Of a stretch of DNA of 64,000 nucleotides, positions 1 to 8,641 are shown one piece after another. A model generated the notes under the pieces. That model ran no database searches. It had not been told where the DNA came from and saw only the letters and a list, made by a program, of their open reading frames with translations. This DNA comes from Nocardioides dokdonensis FR1436 (GTDB lineage Bacteria > Actinomycetota > Actinomycetes > Propionibacteriales > Nocardioidaceae). The stretch lies in the NCBI RefSeq assembly GCF_001653335.1, contig NZ_CP015079.1, positions 3,534,001 to 3,598,000 on the forward strand. Direction: 5' to 3'. Numbering within the stretch: position 1 is the first letter of the stretch; each line of letters starts with the position of its first letter. A program made the position numbers and the translations under genes.

Positions 1-262
1 CCCCGGTGCCGCCGAGCACGCTGGCGACGCTGAGCCGCAGCACCCGACGCCGCTGGCCGCGCAGCTCGCGGCGATAGCCCCAGGCAGCGGAGAAGGAGCC
101 GGGGAACAGACCCACGGTGTTGGACACGTTCGCGGTGACCGGCGGGACCCCGAAGGCCAGCAGCGTCGGGAAGGTGACCAGGGTCCCCGACCCGACGACC
201 GCGTTGATGGAGCCGGCCGCGATCCCGGCGAGCAGGATCGCGGCCGTCTCGAGCAGACCCAC
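1..262 (-). CDS. TauE/SafE family sulfite/anion permease (partial, C-terminus outside window)
   Basis: The first 87 codons of a membrane permease are visible; the rest lies to the left of the window. The N-terminus has a small-residue-rich hydrophobic segment (AAGSINAVVGSGTLVTFPTL) with the glycine-rich repeat typical of the TauE/SafE/YfcA family, followed by VTANVSNTVGLFPGS, also characteristic. The family exports sulfite, sulfonates or other organic anions, but the substrate here cannot be inferred. I placed the start at a GTG ten bases after the stop of the SPFH gene, so it probably forms the tail of that operon. An earlier in-frame start overlapping the SPFH gene cannot be excluded. Confidence 0.8.
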   Translation of the reverse strand, partial: MGLLETAAILLAGIAAGSINAVVGSGTLVTFPTLLAFGVPPVTANVSNTVGLFPGSFSAAWGYRRELRGQRRRVLRLSVASVLGGTG

Positions 263-272
263 GTCTAGAGCG

Positions 273-1406
273 TCATCCGGTGGTGCCCGGGGTGCCCGGG
301 TCGGCCCCGGGGTCGGTCTCGGTCTCGGGGTCGCCGACGACCTGAGCCCGGGACTTGCCCGGGTTCGCGGCCAGCGCGGCCTCCTCGATCGCGGCCTGGA
401 CCACGGCGCTGCTCGAGCCGCCGCCGGAGGGCTCGGGGATCGTCGGCTCCGTCGGGCCCATGTCGACCCGGGTGCGCGGACCGTCGACCTCCTGCGGGAT
501 GCCCTTGAGGTCGTTCATCGTCGAGCCGAGCCCCTCGAGCGCCTTGCCGATCTCGCTGGGGACGATCCAGACCTTGTTGGCGTCGCCCTCCGCGATCTTC
601 GGCATCATCTGCAGGTACTGGTAGGCCAGCAGCGACTGGTCGGGGCGTCCGTCGTGGATGGCCTGGAAGACCGTCTGGATGGCCTGTCCCTCACCCTGGG
701 CCCGCAGGATCTGCGACTCCCGGTCGGCCTGGGCGCGCAGGATCGCGGACTCCCGGTCCCCCTCGGCGGTGAGGATCGCGGACTGCTTGCGCCCCTCCGC
801 GGTCAGGATGGCCGACTGCCGCTCGCCCTCGGCGGTGAGGATGGTGGCCCGCTTGTCACGGTCCGCGCGCATCTGCTTCTCCATCGTGTCCTTGATGGAC
901 GGCGGCGGGTCGATGCTCTTGATCTCGACCCGACCGACGCGGATCCCCCACTTGCCGGTGGCCTCGTCGAGCACGCCGCGCAGCCCGGAGTTGATGGTCT
1001 CGCGGCTGGTCAGCGTCTGCTCGAGGTCCATGCCGCCCACGATGTTGCGCAGCGTGGTCATGGTGATCTGCTCGACGGCCTGGATGTAGTTGGCGATCTC
1101 GTAGGTGGCTGCGACCGGGTCGATGACCTGGAAGTAGATGACCGTGTCGATCTCGACGGTCAGGTTGTCCTCGGTGATCACCGAGGACGGCGGGAAGCTC
1201 ACCACCTGTTCGCGCATGTCGATCATGTAGCGCACCTTGTCGATGAAGGGCACGACGATGTTCAGGCCGGGCGCGAGGGTGTCCTTGTACTTGCCGAAGC
1301 GCTCGACGACACCGGCGCGCGCCTGGGGCACGATCCGGATCGTCTTGCCGAGCACGACGATGACGAACAGGAACAACACCGCCAGCAATATCGAGATGGC
1401 CAGCAT
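273..1406 (-). CDS. SPFH/Band 7 (stomatin-like, paraslipin) membrane protein
   Basis: The 377-residue protein has one N-terminal membrane segment (about residues 2-20), then a band 7 domain (about 22-185) containing the motifs RAGVVERFGKY and LTVEIDTVIYFQV. After it come five consecutive 11-residue repeats (188-241) of the form ILTAEGxRxSA, predicted to be helical. The C-terminus is low-complexity and rich in proline and acidic residues. SPFH proteins form oligomeric cages or microdomains in the membrane and commonly act with an NfeD partner, which is encoded 57 bases upstream on the same strand. The start ATG is preceded by an AGGAG ribosome binding site. A specific client or protease partner cannot be told from sequence. 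Confidence 0.93.
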   Translation of the reverse strand: MLAISILLAVLFLFVIVVLGKTIRIVPQARAGVVERFGKYKDTLAPGLNIVVPFIDKVRYMIDMREQVVSFPPSSVITEDNLTVEIDTVIYFQVIDPVAATYEIANYIQAVEQITMTTLRNIVGGMDLEQTLTSRETINSGLRGVLDEATGKWGIRVGRVEIKSIDPPPSIKDTMEKQMRADRDKRATILTAEGERQSAILTAEGRKQSAILTAEGDRESAILRAQADRESQILRAQGEGQAIQTVFQAIHDGRPDQSLLAYQYLQMMPKIAEGDANKVWIVPSEIGKALEGLGSTMNDLKGIPQEVDGPRTRVDMGPTEPTIPEPSGGGSSSAVVQAAIEEAALAANPGKSRAQVVGDPETETDPGADPGTPGTTG

Positions 1407-1463
1407 GGGCAGGTCTCCTTGAGGGGGTCTCGGTGGTCGGGCTGGGGTGGGAGCCGGGGCGGG

Positions 1464-1925
1464 TCAGGCCTCGAGGCGCGGCACGGGGTGCACGTAGGCG
1501 GTGGCGCCCCGGATCTCGAGCACCTCGATGTTCTCGCCCGGGGTGATGGTGGTCATCGTGTCGTACGGCGAGGCCGACCACTCCTCGCCGCCCACCCGGA
1601 TCCTGCCGACCTCGGTGGCGCTGATCTGCTGGGTGACCACACCTTGGGTGCCGATCAGCCGTCCGTGGGACATCCGCAGGTCGGGGCCGCTGTGGAGCTT
1701 GGCGATCAGACGCGGCCGGAGCAGCAGGAGGGTGGCCAGCGACGCGGCGGCAGCGGTCAGCACCTGGAGCACCAGGGGCAGGTCGAAGGCGCCGGTGACG
1801 GCACCGGCCAGGGCCCCGGCGGCGAGCGCCATGAAGATCAGGTCGAGGCTGAACATCTCCGCGACGCTCAGCGCGGCCGCGGCAGCGAGCCACGCGGCCC
1901 AGCTGTTCTCGGTCCACCACTCCAT
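1464..1925 (-). CDS. NfeD family membrane protein
   Basis: This 153-residue protein has three closely spaced hydrophobic segments in its first 75 residues and a soluble C-terminal domain (about 85-150) rich in beta strands, with GTQGVVTQ and a PGENIEVLEI segment, as in the NfeD OB-fold. NfeD proteins pair with SPFH proteins to organise membrane microdomains. The SPFH gene follows directly in the same operon. The start ATG lies six bases after a TAGGGT hexamer with no Shine-Dalgarno sequence, so the operon mRNA is probably leaderless. It is the short form, without the protease domain found in long NfeD proteins. Confidence 0.9.
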   Translation of the reverse strand: MEWWTENSWAAWLAAAAALSVAEMFSLDLIFMALAAGALAGAVTGAFDLPLVLQVLTAAAASLATLLLLRPRLIAKLHSGPDLRMSHGRLIGTQGVVTQQISATEVGRIRVGGEEWSASPYDTMTTITPGENIEVLEIRGATAYVHPVPRLEA

Positions 1926-1931
1926 GACTTC

Positions 1932-1937
1932 ACCCTA
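1932..1937 (-). promoter_or_regulatory. -10 element of nfeD-SPFH operon (leaderless)
   Basis: On the minus strand TAGGGT stands six bases before the nfeD ATG. It matches the actinobacterial TANNNT -10 consensus and places transcription start at or next to the start codon. Confidence 0.6.
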
Positions 1938-1975
1938 CCCAGGTGGGCGCACCGCACACGGCCGGACGCACGCGG

Positions 1976-2770
1976 CTACCGGGAGCGGTTGCGACGCCGC
2001 GCGGTCCAGCGCTCGTCCTCGTGCCCGACGCTGAGCGGCATCCCGAACGTCGCCGACAGCGCGGACTCGGTGATCACCTGGTCCAGCAGCCCCGCCTCGA
2101 CGACCCGGCCCTCACGCAGCAGCAGGGCGTGGGTGAAGCCGGGCGGGATCTCCTCGACGTGGTGCGAGACCAGCACGGTCGCCGGCGAGTCGGGGTCGTA
2201 GGCCAGCATCGAGAGCGTCGCCACGAGGTCCTCGCGCCCGCCGAGGTCGAGGCCGGCGGCCGGCTCGTCGAGCAGCAGCAGCTCGGGGTCTGCCATCAGC
2301 GCCCGGCAGATCTGGACCCGCTTGCGCTCCCCCTCCGACAGGGTGCCGAAGGTGCGGTCGGCCAGCTGGAGGGCGCCGAGCTCACGCAGCAGCGACTCGG
2401 CGCGGTCGTGGTCGAGCTCGTCGTAGGCCTCGCGCCAGCGTCCGACGACGCCGTACGACGCCGAGACCACCACGTCGCGAACCTTCTCGTGGCGGGGGAT
2501 CCGTTCGGCCAGCGCCGCGCTCGTCAGCCCGATGCGCGGGCGCAGCTCGAAGACGTCGACGGTGCCGAGGACCTCCTCGAGGACCGCGGCCACACCGTCG
2601 GAGGGGTGCATCTGGGCGGCGGCGAGCTGCAGCAGCGTCGTCTTGCCCGCGCCGTTGGGCCCGAGGACCACCCAGCGCTCGTCCTCCTCGACCGTCCAGC
2701 TGACCTGGTCGAGCAGGGTCGCCTGTCCTCGACGGACGGTGACGTCGGCGAACTCGAGGACTGCAGCCAT
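1976..2770 (-). CDS. ABC transporter ATP-binding protein
   Basis: This 264-residue nucleotide-binding subunit has Walker A GPNGAGKTT (37-45), an ABC signature LSEGE (144-148), Walker B LLLLDEP ending at about residue 170, and a downstream switch histidine in VLVSHHVEE. No permease gene adjoins it, so its membrane partner is elsewhere or it works alone. The gene is monocistronic or the first of a short unit, and starts six bases after a TAGGGT hexamer. The C-terminal tail is short and basic. The transported substrate cannot be inferred. Confidence 0.9.
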   Translation of the reverse strand: MAAVLEFADVTVRRGQATLLDQVSWTVEEDERWVVLGPNGAGKTTLLQLAAAQMHPSDGVAAVLEEVLGTVDVFELRPRIGLTSAALAERIPRHEKVRDVVVSASYGVVGRWREAYDELDHDRAESLLRELGALQLADRTFGTLSEGERKRVQICRALMADPELLLLDEPAAGLDLGGREDLVATLSMLAYDPDSPATVLVSHHVEEIPPGFTHALLLREGRVVEAGLLDQVITESALSATFGMPLSVGHEDERWTARRRNRSR

Positions 2771-2776
2771 GGCGTC

Positions 2777-2782
2777 ACCCTA
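2777..2782 (-). promoter_or_regulatory. -10 element of ABC ATPase gene (leaderless)
   Basis: TAGGGT on the minus strand lies six bases before the ATG at 2770, with no Shine-Dalgarno sequence between. This supports both the start choice and a leaderless transcript. Confidence 0.55.
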
Positions 2783-2829
2783 ACCACCGTCGCCGACGCC
2801 CTCACGAGCGCGGCGTAACCTCGGGGTCC

Positions 2830-3606
2830 GTGAGCTCCCCGCTGCCCGCCGCTGCCCGTCTGGCCTGGTGGGGCACCGCCTGGCTGCGGGGCCACGTGGT
2901 GGCCGACCTGGTCGTGGACGCCGTCGTGGACGACCAGGCGACCCACGCGATCGCCGGACTCGCCACGCTCGGCCTGGGTGGCGACCCCACCGAGACCCTC
3001 CTCGGCGGTCTGGCCCGGCTGCGGGTCGAGGGCGCCGACACGATCGGCGCGGCGTTCGGGGTGGAGGGCGACCCTGTCGGCCTCGGCGGGCCTCCCGCGT
3101 TCAACGCCGCGGCGCTCGAGGCCGGCGAGGCCGTGGTGGTCTCCGGGCCCCGGATGACGCCCCTGCCGGGCGGATCCCACGTGCTCGGCCTGGTGCCGGT
3201 GGTGGTCGGCGCGGCCACGACCTGGGTGGCGTCCCCGGCGGCCCGGCGCCAGCTGCCCGACGTGGGCGAGGCGGACCGCGCGCTGCGCGCGGCACTCCCG
3301 GTCACGGCCGAGGTGCTGGCCCGCCTCGAGGTGGCCCGGTGGCGTCCCGAGGTCGCCGACCGGCTGATGAACCTGCGCCACCGCGACCCGGTGACCGCCC
3401 CACCGGGGGTGCCCGCGCGCTGCGTGGAGCTGGCGGCCCGCGGTCTGCAGGCCCTGGAGATCGTCGAGCTCGCGCTCGAGGACGACGGGGGTGCGATCAG
3501 CGCCCAGGAGGCCTCCGCCCGGGCCGAGGCGCTGCGCCCGCTGGCCAGGGCTGCGCGACACGCGCTCGTGGCGTCCTGTTCCCCGGAGGTCTGGCCGCCC
3601 TGGTGA
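2830..3606 (+). CDS. conserved hypothetical protein, alanine-rich soluble
   Basis: I do not recognise the function of this 258-residue protein. It has no clear signal peptide or membrane helix, though it contains a mildly hydrophobic stretch (LGLVPVVVGAATTWVAS). Composition is rich in Ala, Val, Gly and Arg, as in many actinobacterial housekeeping unknowns. The GTG start follows a TAACCT hexamer by eight bases, consistent with a leaderless mRNA. Codon usage is strongly GC at third positions and matches its neighbours, so it is probably a genuine gene. The fused secDF gene follows on the same strand after about 70 bases. Confidence 0.75.
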   Translation: MSSPLPAAARLAWWGTAWLRGHVVADLVVDAVVDDQATHAIAGLATLGLGGDPTETLLGGLARLRVEGADTIGAAFGVEGDPVGLGGPPAFNAAALEAGEAVVVSGPRMTPLPGGSHVLGLVPVVVGAATTWVASPAARRQLPDVGEADRALRAALPVTAEVLARLEVARWRPEVADRLMNLRHRDPVTAPPGVPARCVELAARGLQALEIVELALEDDGGAISAQEASARAEALRPLARAARHALVASCSPEVWPPW

Positions 3607-3673
3607 GCGGCCCCGGCTCCCCGAGGGCGGGCCGGTGTGTGACGTAGCCGACCGATGACGGACCATGTGCGTC

Positions 3674-6055
3674 ATGCGCAAGAGCTCGTGGTGGCGTTTC
3701 ATCGTCGCCGTCCTGGTCCTGACCGGTGCCGTCCTGCTCGCCCTGGGCTCGACGCCGAAACTCGGTCTGGACCTCTCCGGAGGCACCCAGATCACCCTGG
3801 AGGCCAGCTCCACCGACACTGTCGAGGCGAACGCCGAGAACACCGACCGAGCCGTCGAGGTGCTCCGCGGGCGCGTGGACGCCCTCGGCGTCACCGAGCC
3901 GACCCTGGTCCGCTCGGGCGAGAACCGGATCCTCATCGAGCTCCCGGGCCTCGAGGACCCGCGCGAGGCCGCCGAGGTCATCGGACGCACCGCGCGCCTG
4001 ACCTTCCACCCCGTGCTGGGCGTCGACCCGAGCATCGTCGGCAAGACCGGCGAGAGCAGCGCCAAGGACAAGAAGAAGGACGGGGACACCGAGGACGGCG
4101 AGGACCCCGAGGCCCCGACCGGAGGCCAGGAGCCGGAGACCGACGACCAGGGCCGCTTCGTGACGAAGGACGAGGACGGCGGCCCGCTCGTGCTCGGCCC
4201 CTCCCAGCTCGAGGGCGACGACGTCGACCAGGCCACGGCCGGCATCCAGGACCAGGGTGTCCAGTGGGTCGTCGACGTGGAGTTCGCCAAGAAGGGCCAG
4301 GACGCCTGGGCCTCGCTCACCGGCGACGCCGCGTGCTTCCCCCAGGGCGACCCGCAGCGTCGGATCGCGATCATGCTCGACGGCGAGGTCATCTCGTCCC
4401 CGCAGGTCCAGGACTCCAGCTGTGACGTCGGCCAGCTCGGCGGGCGCACCCAGATCAGCGGCAGCTTCACCGAGTCCTCCGCCCAGAACCTCGCCCTGCT
4501 CATCGAGGGCGGCGCCCTGCCCCTGCCGGTCGAGATCATCTCCCAGCAGGTCGTCGGCCCCACCCTGGGCGACGAGGCGATCGACGCCTCCGTCAAGGCC
4601 GGCCTCCTCGGTCTGCTGCTCACCGGACTGTTCATCACCTTCGCCTACCGGCTCTCCGGCTTCCTGGCCGTGGTGGCGCTGGGCTGCTACGCGCTGATCT
4701 CGTACGCCATCCTCGTGCTGCTCGGCGCCACGCTCACCTTGCCGGGCCTCGCGGGCTTCGTGCTGGCCATCGGCATGGCGATCGACGCCAACGTCCTCGT
4801 CTTCGAGCGCGCCAAGGAGGAGAGCTCCGAGGCGGGGTCCACCCCTGCGCGCGCCATCTCCACCGGGTTCTCGAAGGCCTGGTCGGCGATCCTCGACTCC
4901 AACGTCACCACGCTCCTCGCCGGTGGACTGCTCTTCTTCCTGGCCACCGGCCCGGTCCGCGGATTCGGTGTCACCCTGACCATCGGTGTGATCGCGTCGA
5001 TGTTCTCCGCCATGGTGATCAGCCGGGTGCTCGTCGAGTTCGCCACGTCGCGCAAGGCGGTGCGCCGCCGTCCGGGCCTGACCGGCTTCGCCAAGACCGG
5101 CCGGGTCCACGACGTGCTGCTGCGCCGCAACCCCGACGTCATGGGTCGCTCGCGCATCTGGCTGGCCCTGTCGTCGCTCGTCGTGGTCGCCGCCCTGCTC
5201 GGGATCGTGCTCAACGGGCTCAACCTCGGGGTCGAGTTCACCGGTGGTCGCGTCCTGGACTTCACCACCACGACCTCCGCCACCAAGAGCGACGTCGAGA
5301 CCGTGCGCTCGGACCTCGGCGACGCCGGCTTCGACGACGCGGTCGTGCAGACCTCCGGCGACGGCGACCTGGTCATCAAGGTCGGCGACGTCGACAACGA
5401 CGAGGCCCAGGTGATCCGCGACCTGGTCGCCGAGGCCGTGCCCGGCTCCGACCTGGAGTCCGACTCCCTGATCGGGCCGTCCCTCGGCGACGAGCTGCGC
5501 ACCAAGGCGCTCATCGCCCTCGGCATCGCCCTCGCCGCCCAGATGCTCTACCTGGCGCTGCGGTTCCGCTGGGTCTTCGGCGCCTCCGCCGCGATCGCGA
5601 TGCTGCACGACGTCTCGATCGTCATCGGCGTGTTCGCGTGGCTGGGCCGTCCCGTCGACGGGGTCTTCCTCGCCGCGATCCTCACCGTCATCGGTCTCAG
5701 CGTCAACGACACCGTCGTCGTCTTCGACCGGGTCCGCGAGAAGTGGCGCGGCACCTCGGCGAACGAGACCTTCGCCGCCTCCTGCAACGAGGCGGTGCTG
5801 GCGACGGTGCCCCGCACGGTGAACACCGGCCTCGGCACGATGTTCATCCTGGCGGCGCTGTACTTCCTGGGCGGCGACTCCCTCACCGACTTCGCCCTCG
5901 CGCTGCTGATCGGACTGGTCGTCGGCACCTACTCGTCGGTCTTCACCGCCACCCCGCTGGCCGTGCTGATGCACCGGGTGTGGCCGGTCGAGCCTCGCAC
6001 CCCGCGCGAGAAGCGCCCGGAGCGGACGCCCGACGACAGCGGCGCCGTGATCTGA
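3674..6055 (+). CDS. secDF: protein translocase SecD/SecF fusion
   Basis: A single 793-residue polypeptide carries both halves of the SecDF motor, which uses the proton gradient to pull exported proteins through SecYEG. The SecD half shows GLDLSGGTQI (31-40), a periplasmic region, and a membrane block with AIGMAIDANVLVFERAKEE (D371 is the expected proton-relay aspartate). The SecF half shows LNLGVEFTGGRVLDF and GLSVNDTVVVFDRVREK near residue 680. An acidic, lysine-containing low-complexity insert (about 125-170) sits in the first periplasmic domain. The start is uncertain: an ATG nine bases upstream (3665) would add three residues. Most relatives carry separate secD and secF near yajC, so this may be a second copy. 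Confidence 0.9.
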   Translation: MRKSSWWRFIVAVLVLTGAVLLALGSTPKLGLDLSGGTQITLEASSTDTVEANAENTDRAVEVLRGRVDALGVTEPTLVRSGENRILIELPGLEDPREAAEVIGRTARLTFHPVLGVDPSIVGKTGESSAKDKKKDGDTEDGEDPEAPTGGQEPETDDQGRFVTKDEDGGPLVLGPSQLEGDDVDQATAGIQDQGVQWVVDVEFAKKGQDAWASLTGDAACFPQGDPQRRIAIMLDGEVISSPQVQDSSCDVGQLGGRTQISGSFTESSAQNLALLIEGGALPLPVEIISQQVVGPTLGDEAIDASVKAGLLGLLLTGLFITFAYRLSGFLAVVALGCYALISYAILVLLGATLTLPGLAGFVLAIGMAIDANVLVFERAKEESSEAGSTPARAISTGFSKAWSAILDSNVTTLLAGGLLFFLATGPVRGFGVTLTIGVIASMFSAMVISRVLVEFATSRKAVRRRPGLTGFAKTGRVHDVLLRRNPDVMGRSRIWLALSSLVVVAALLGIVLNGLNLGVEFTGGRVLDFTTTTSATKSDVETVRSDLGDAGFDDAVVQTSGDGDLVIKVGDVDNDEAQVIRDLVAEAVPGSDLESDSLIGPSLGDELRTKALIALGIALAAQMLYLALRFRWVFGASAAIAMLHDVSIVIGVFAWLGRPVDGVFLAAILTVIGLSVNDTVVVFDRVREKWRGTSANETFAASCNEAVLATVPRTVNTGLGTMFILAALYFLGGDSLTDFALALLIGLVVGTYSSVFTATPLAVLMHRVWPVEPRTPREKRPERTPDDSGAVI

Positions 6056-6071
6056 CCCGGCACCGGGTCCC

Positions 6072-8534
6072 TCACCGGAGTCGGGCCAGGTAGCCACCTG
6101 CGACGCGCAGGTCGCGCACCCGGCGCTCCCAGCTGATCCCCACCACGGTCAGCAGGAGGCCGGCCACCGCGAGCAGCACCCACTGCGGCGTGGCGGCGGC
6201 GTACGGCGCGAGCTCGCGGAGCACGAGCAGCGCCCCGGCCACCGCTCCCACGACGAGCGGCGCCTGCCAGCCCACGCGAGCGCCGCCGAGGACCAGCAGC
6301 AGGCAGCCACCCCCGAGCAGGAGTGCCCGCCAGGAGACCGGGTCCCCTGCCAGCACCCAGAGCAGGCTCGGCAGCACGGCGAGGACCAGTCCGGGCAGCA
6401 GCGTCGCCTGGCTCGAGGCGGCGGGTGTGGCGCGCAGCACGCGCCACCCGACGACGAGCAGCACCAGGGCCGTGGGGCCGGTGTAGGCCTCGGGTGCCTC
6501 GACCCCGAGATCGCCCAGACGCACCCAGGTGGCAGCCGCGAGCAGGAGCCCGCCCGCCCAGGCCGCCGGACGCCGGCGCGGGTCGGTCAGGGCCCGCACC
6601 ACGACGAGGGCGCCGGCGAGCGTCAGGTGCACCGCGAGGGAGACCGACACGTCGTCCGCCGCCAGCACGCCGACCGCTCCCGCCCAGGGGGCGACCAGCA
6701 CGACCGACACGTCCACCGCGTCCTGGCGCACCACCACGGCGAGGACACCGAGCAGGATGAGCACCACGCCTCCGCGCACGGACACGTCGAGGCCGACGAC
6801 CTCCCCCGCGGACCAGAGGGCGGCAGCGAGCGCGGCCGGCAGCGCCAGGGCGGGCACGAGCGGCCACCGCGGGCCCGGTCGCACCGGGCGGCCGACGTCG
6901 CGGGCCAGGCGCCACCCCAGGGCCAGGGCGAGGGCCGTCCACGCCGAGGCGGCCAGGACGGCGCTCGGCAGCGCCAGTGCTGCGGCCGCGCCCCCGACGA
7001 CGACCCCGACGACGACTCCGACGTCGGCCCCGTGGGTCGCGCCGAGCGACGTACGGACCACGACCAGAGCGAGCCCGGCGGCCAGCACCGGCAGCAGCAG
7101 GACGCCCAGCGGCGCCCCCTCGAGGGCACCCGCCCCCAGCACCGCGAGCCCGAGCAGGCCGAGCCCGGCAAGCGCGACCCGACGCCGCCAGGCGGACCTC
7201 ACCAGGCCGAGCACGAGCAGGACGAGCGCCAGCACGGCCACGACGAGGAGGCGGGCGTCCCAGATCGGGGCGCTGCCGTCGACCCGCACCGCTCCGGAGA
7301 CGCTGTAGGGCTCACCGACCCGGAGCAGCGCCTCGGCGGCTGCCCCGCTCAGGACGAGCACGGCGGCCACCGCCGGACCGGCGAACGCGATCCCGGGCCC
7401 GGCGGCCACCGGGCGCCAACGCGGTCGCACGAGCGCCACCAGGCTCCACACCGCGACGGTCGAGGCCGTGACGACCAGGACGACGTCGGCCCCCTCGTCG
7501 AGCGCGGCGAACACCACGGTGAGGGAGACACCCGCGGCAGCGGCCGCCGCCGGGACAGCGGCCAGCCGATGGGCACGCACGGAGGGCTCGAGCAGGGGCA
7601 GCAGCCCCAGGGCCGAGGCCGCCAGCATCCACGCGGCACCTCCGTGCGCCCACCACCGGGCCAGGCTCATGCGGTCACCGTTCTCGGCGACCACGACGAC
7701 CACCAGCACCAGCCAGGCGACCAGCCCGGCGACGGCGGCCGCGATCCTGAGGACCGACAGCCCCGTCCGGGCGCCGAGCGCGACCAGGCCGGCCGCTGCC
7801 AGGACCGCCCCGGCCCAGGCGAGCTCGATCGCGGAGCCGGGGTCGAGCGCACCGACCGCGCCGGCCACGACGAGCAGGGCCGGGCCGGGCACCAGCTGCG
7901 GCACCACCGGATCCTGGCCGCCCAGGGTGCGGTGCAGCGCGGAGAGGCCCAGGCCCGCAGCGCCCAGCGCGGCCCCGAGCACGATGCCGAAGCCCGCCGA
8001 CCCGAGGTCCGGCGCCCAGCCGGCCTGCGCGGCACCCAGCACGTCGAGGACCACCAGGCCCAGCGTCACGGCTCCGAGTGCCTCCGCGGCCGCTCCCAGG
8101 CCGCGTCGCCCCAGGGCCACGGAGGCCGCGGCTGCGGACCCGGTGAGCGCCAGCAGCACGGCGGTGCGTCCGGCGACCCCGAGGGAGGACCAGGCCACGG
8201 CCAGGAAGACCACGGCAGCGACCAGCAGGCAGGCCGCCCCCAGGGTCAGCAGCAACCGCGGCACGGACGACTGCCCGAGGCCCGCCCCGCGGCGCACCGG
8301 CTCTGCGGCCGGGGCCGTCCGCCCCGGATCGAGCACCGGGGCACCGGTGGACGCCGGAACCACCGCGGTGGCCCGGAGCCGGCGCAACAGGTCGTCGGCC
8401 CGTCCCAGGGTCGCGAGCAGCTCGACGGCCAACGGGTGCCGCAGCGGCAGCCCGCAGCGGGGGCAGGAGACCGGGTCGGTGGGCAGCACGGCACCGCAGT
8501 CGGGGCACAGATCGGGTCGCGCGAAGGTGGCCAT
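6072..8534 (-). CDS. SCO7613-type polytopic membrane protein with N-terminal zinc ribbon
   Basis: This protein of about 820 residues begins with a four-cysteine zinc ribbon (C10, C13, C24, C27: CPDCG...CPRCG), then a soluble linker of roughly 70 residues, then more than twenty hydrophobic Leu/Val/Ala segments to the C-terminus. That architecture is that of the large actinobacterial SCO7613 C-terminal-domain membrane proteins, whose function is unknown. I chose the ATG of MATFARPDLC rather than one six codons upstream because the shorter form starts directly at the ribbon. It is convergent with secDF, with only 16 bases between the stops. Confidence 0.8.
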   Translation of the reverse strand: MATFARPDLCPDCGAVLPTDPVSCPRCGLPLRHPLAVELLATLGRADDLLRRLRATAVVPASTGAPVLDPGRTAPAAEPVRRGAGLGQSSVPRLLLTLGAACLLVAAVVFLAVAWSSLGVAGRTAVLLALTGSAAAASVALGRRGLGAAAEALGAVTLGLVVLDVLGAAQAGWAPDLGSAGFGIVLGAALGAAGLGLSALHRTLGGQDPVVPQLVPGPALLVVAGAVGALDPGSAIELAWAGAVLAAAGLVALGARTGLSVLRIAAAVAGLVAWLVLVVVVVAENGDRMSLARWWAHGGAAWMLAASALGLLPLLEPSVRAHRLAAVPAAAAAAGVSLTVVFAALDEGADVVLVVTASTVAVWSLVALVRPRWRPVAAGPGIAFAGPAVAAVLVLSGAAAEALLRVGEPYSVSGAVRVDGSAPIWDARLLVVAVLALVLLVLGLVRSAWRRRVALAGLGLLGLAVLGAGALEGAPLGVLLLPVLAAGLALVVVRTSLGATHGADVGVVVGVVVGGAAAALALPSAVLAASAWTALALALGWRLARDVGRPVRPGPRWPLVPALALPAALAAALWSAGEVVGLDVSVRGGVVLILLGVLAVVVRQDAVDVSVVLVAPWAGAVGVLAADDVSVSLAVHLTLAGALVVVRALTDPRRRPAAWAGGLLLAAATWVRLGDLGVEAPEAYTGPTALVLLVVGWRVLRATPAASSQATLLPGLVLAVLPSLLWVLAGDPVSWRALLLGGGCLLLVLGGARVGWQAPLVVGAVAGALLVLRELAPYAAATPQWVLLAVAGLLLTVVGISWERRVRDLRVAGGYLARLR

Positions 8535-8641
8535 GGGCTCAGCAGACCGCAACGCGCAGCCCCGCCACCAGTGCCGGAAGACTCACCCGCCCTGGGCTTG
8601 CGTACTCAGGGCCGGACCCTGGCGATAGCCTCGTGCCTGCG

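Noticed and set aside
3665..3673. Upstream ATG of secDF and 8633 GTG of serB as starts
   Set aside because: Neither has a better-spaced promoter or ribosome binding site than the chosen starts, and neither adds conserved sequence; they remain as alternatives in the entries.
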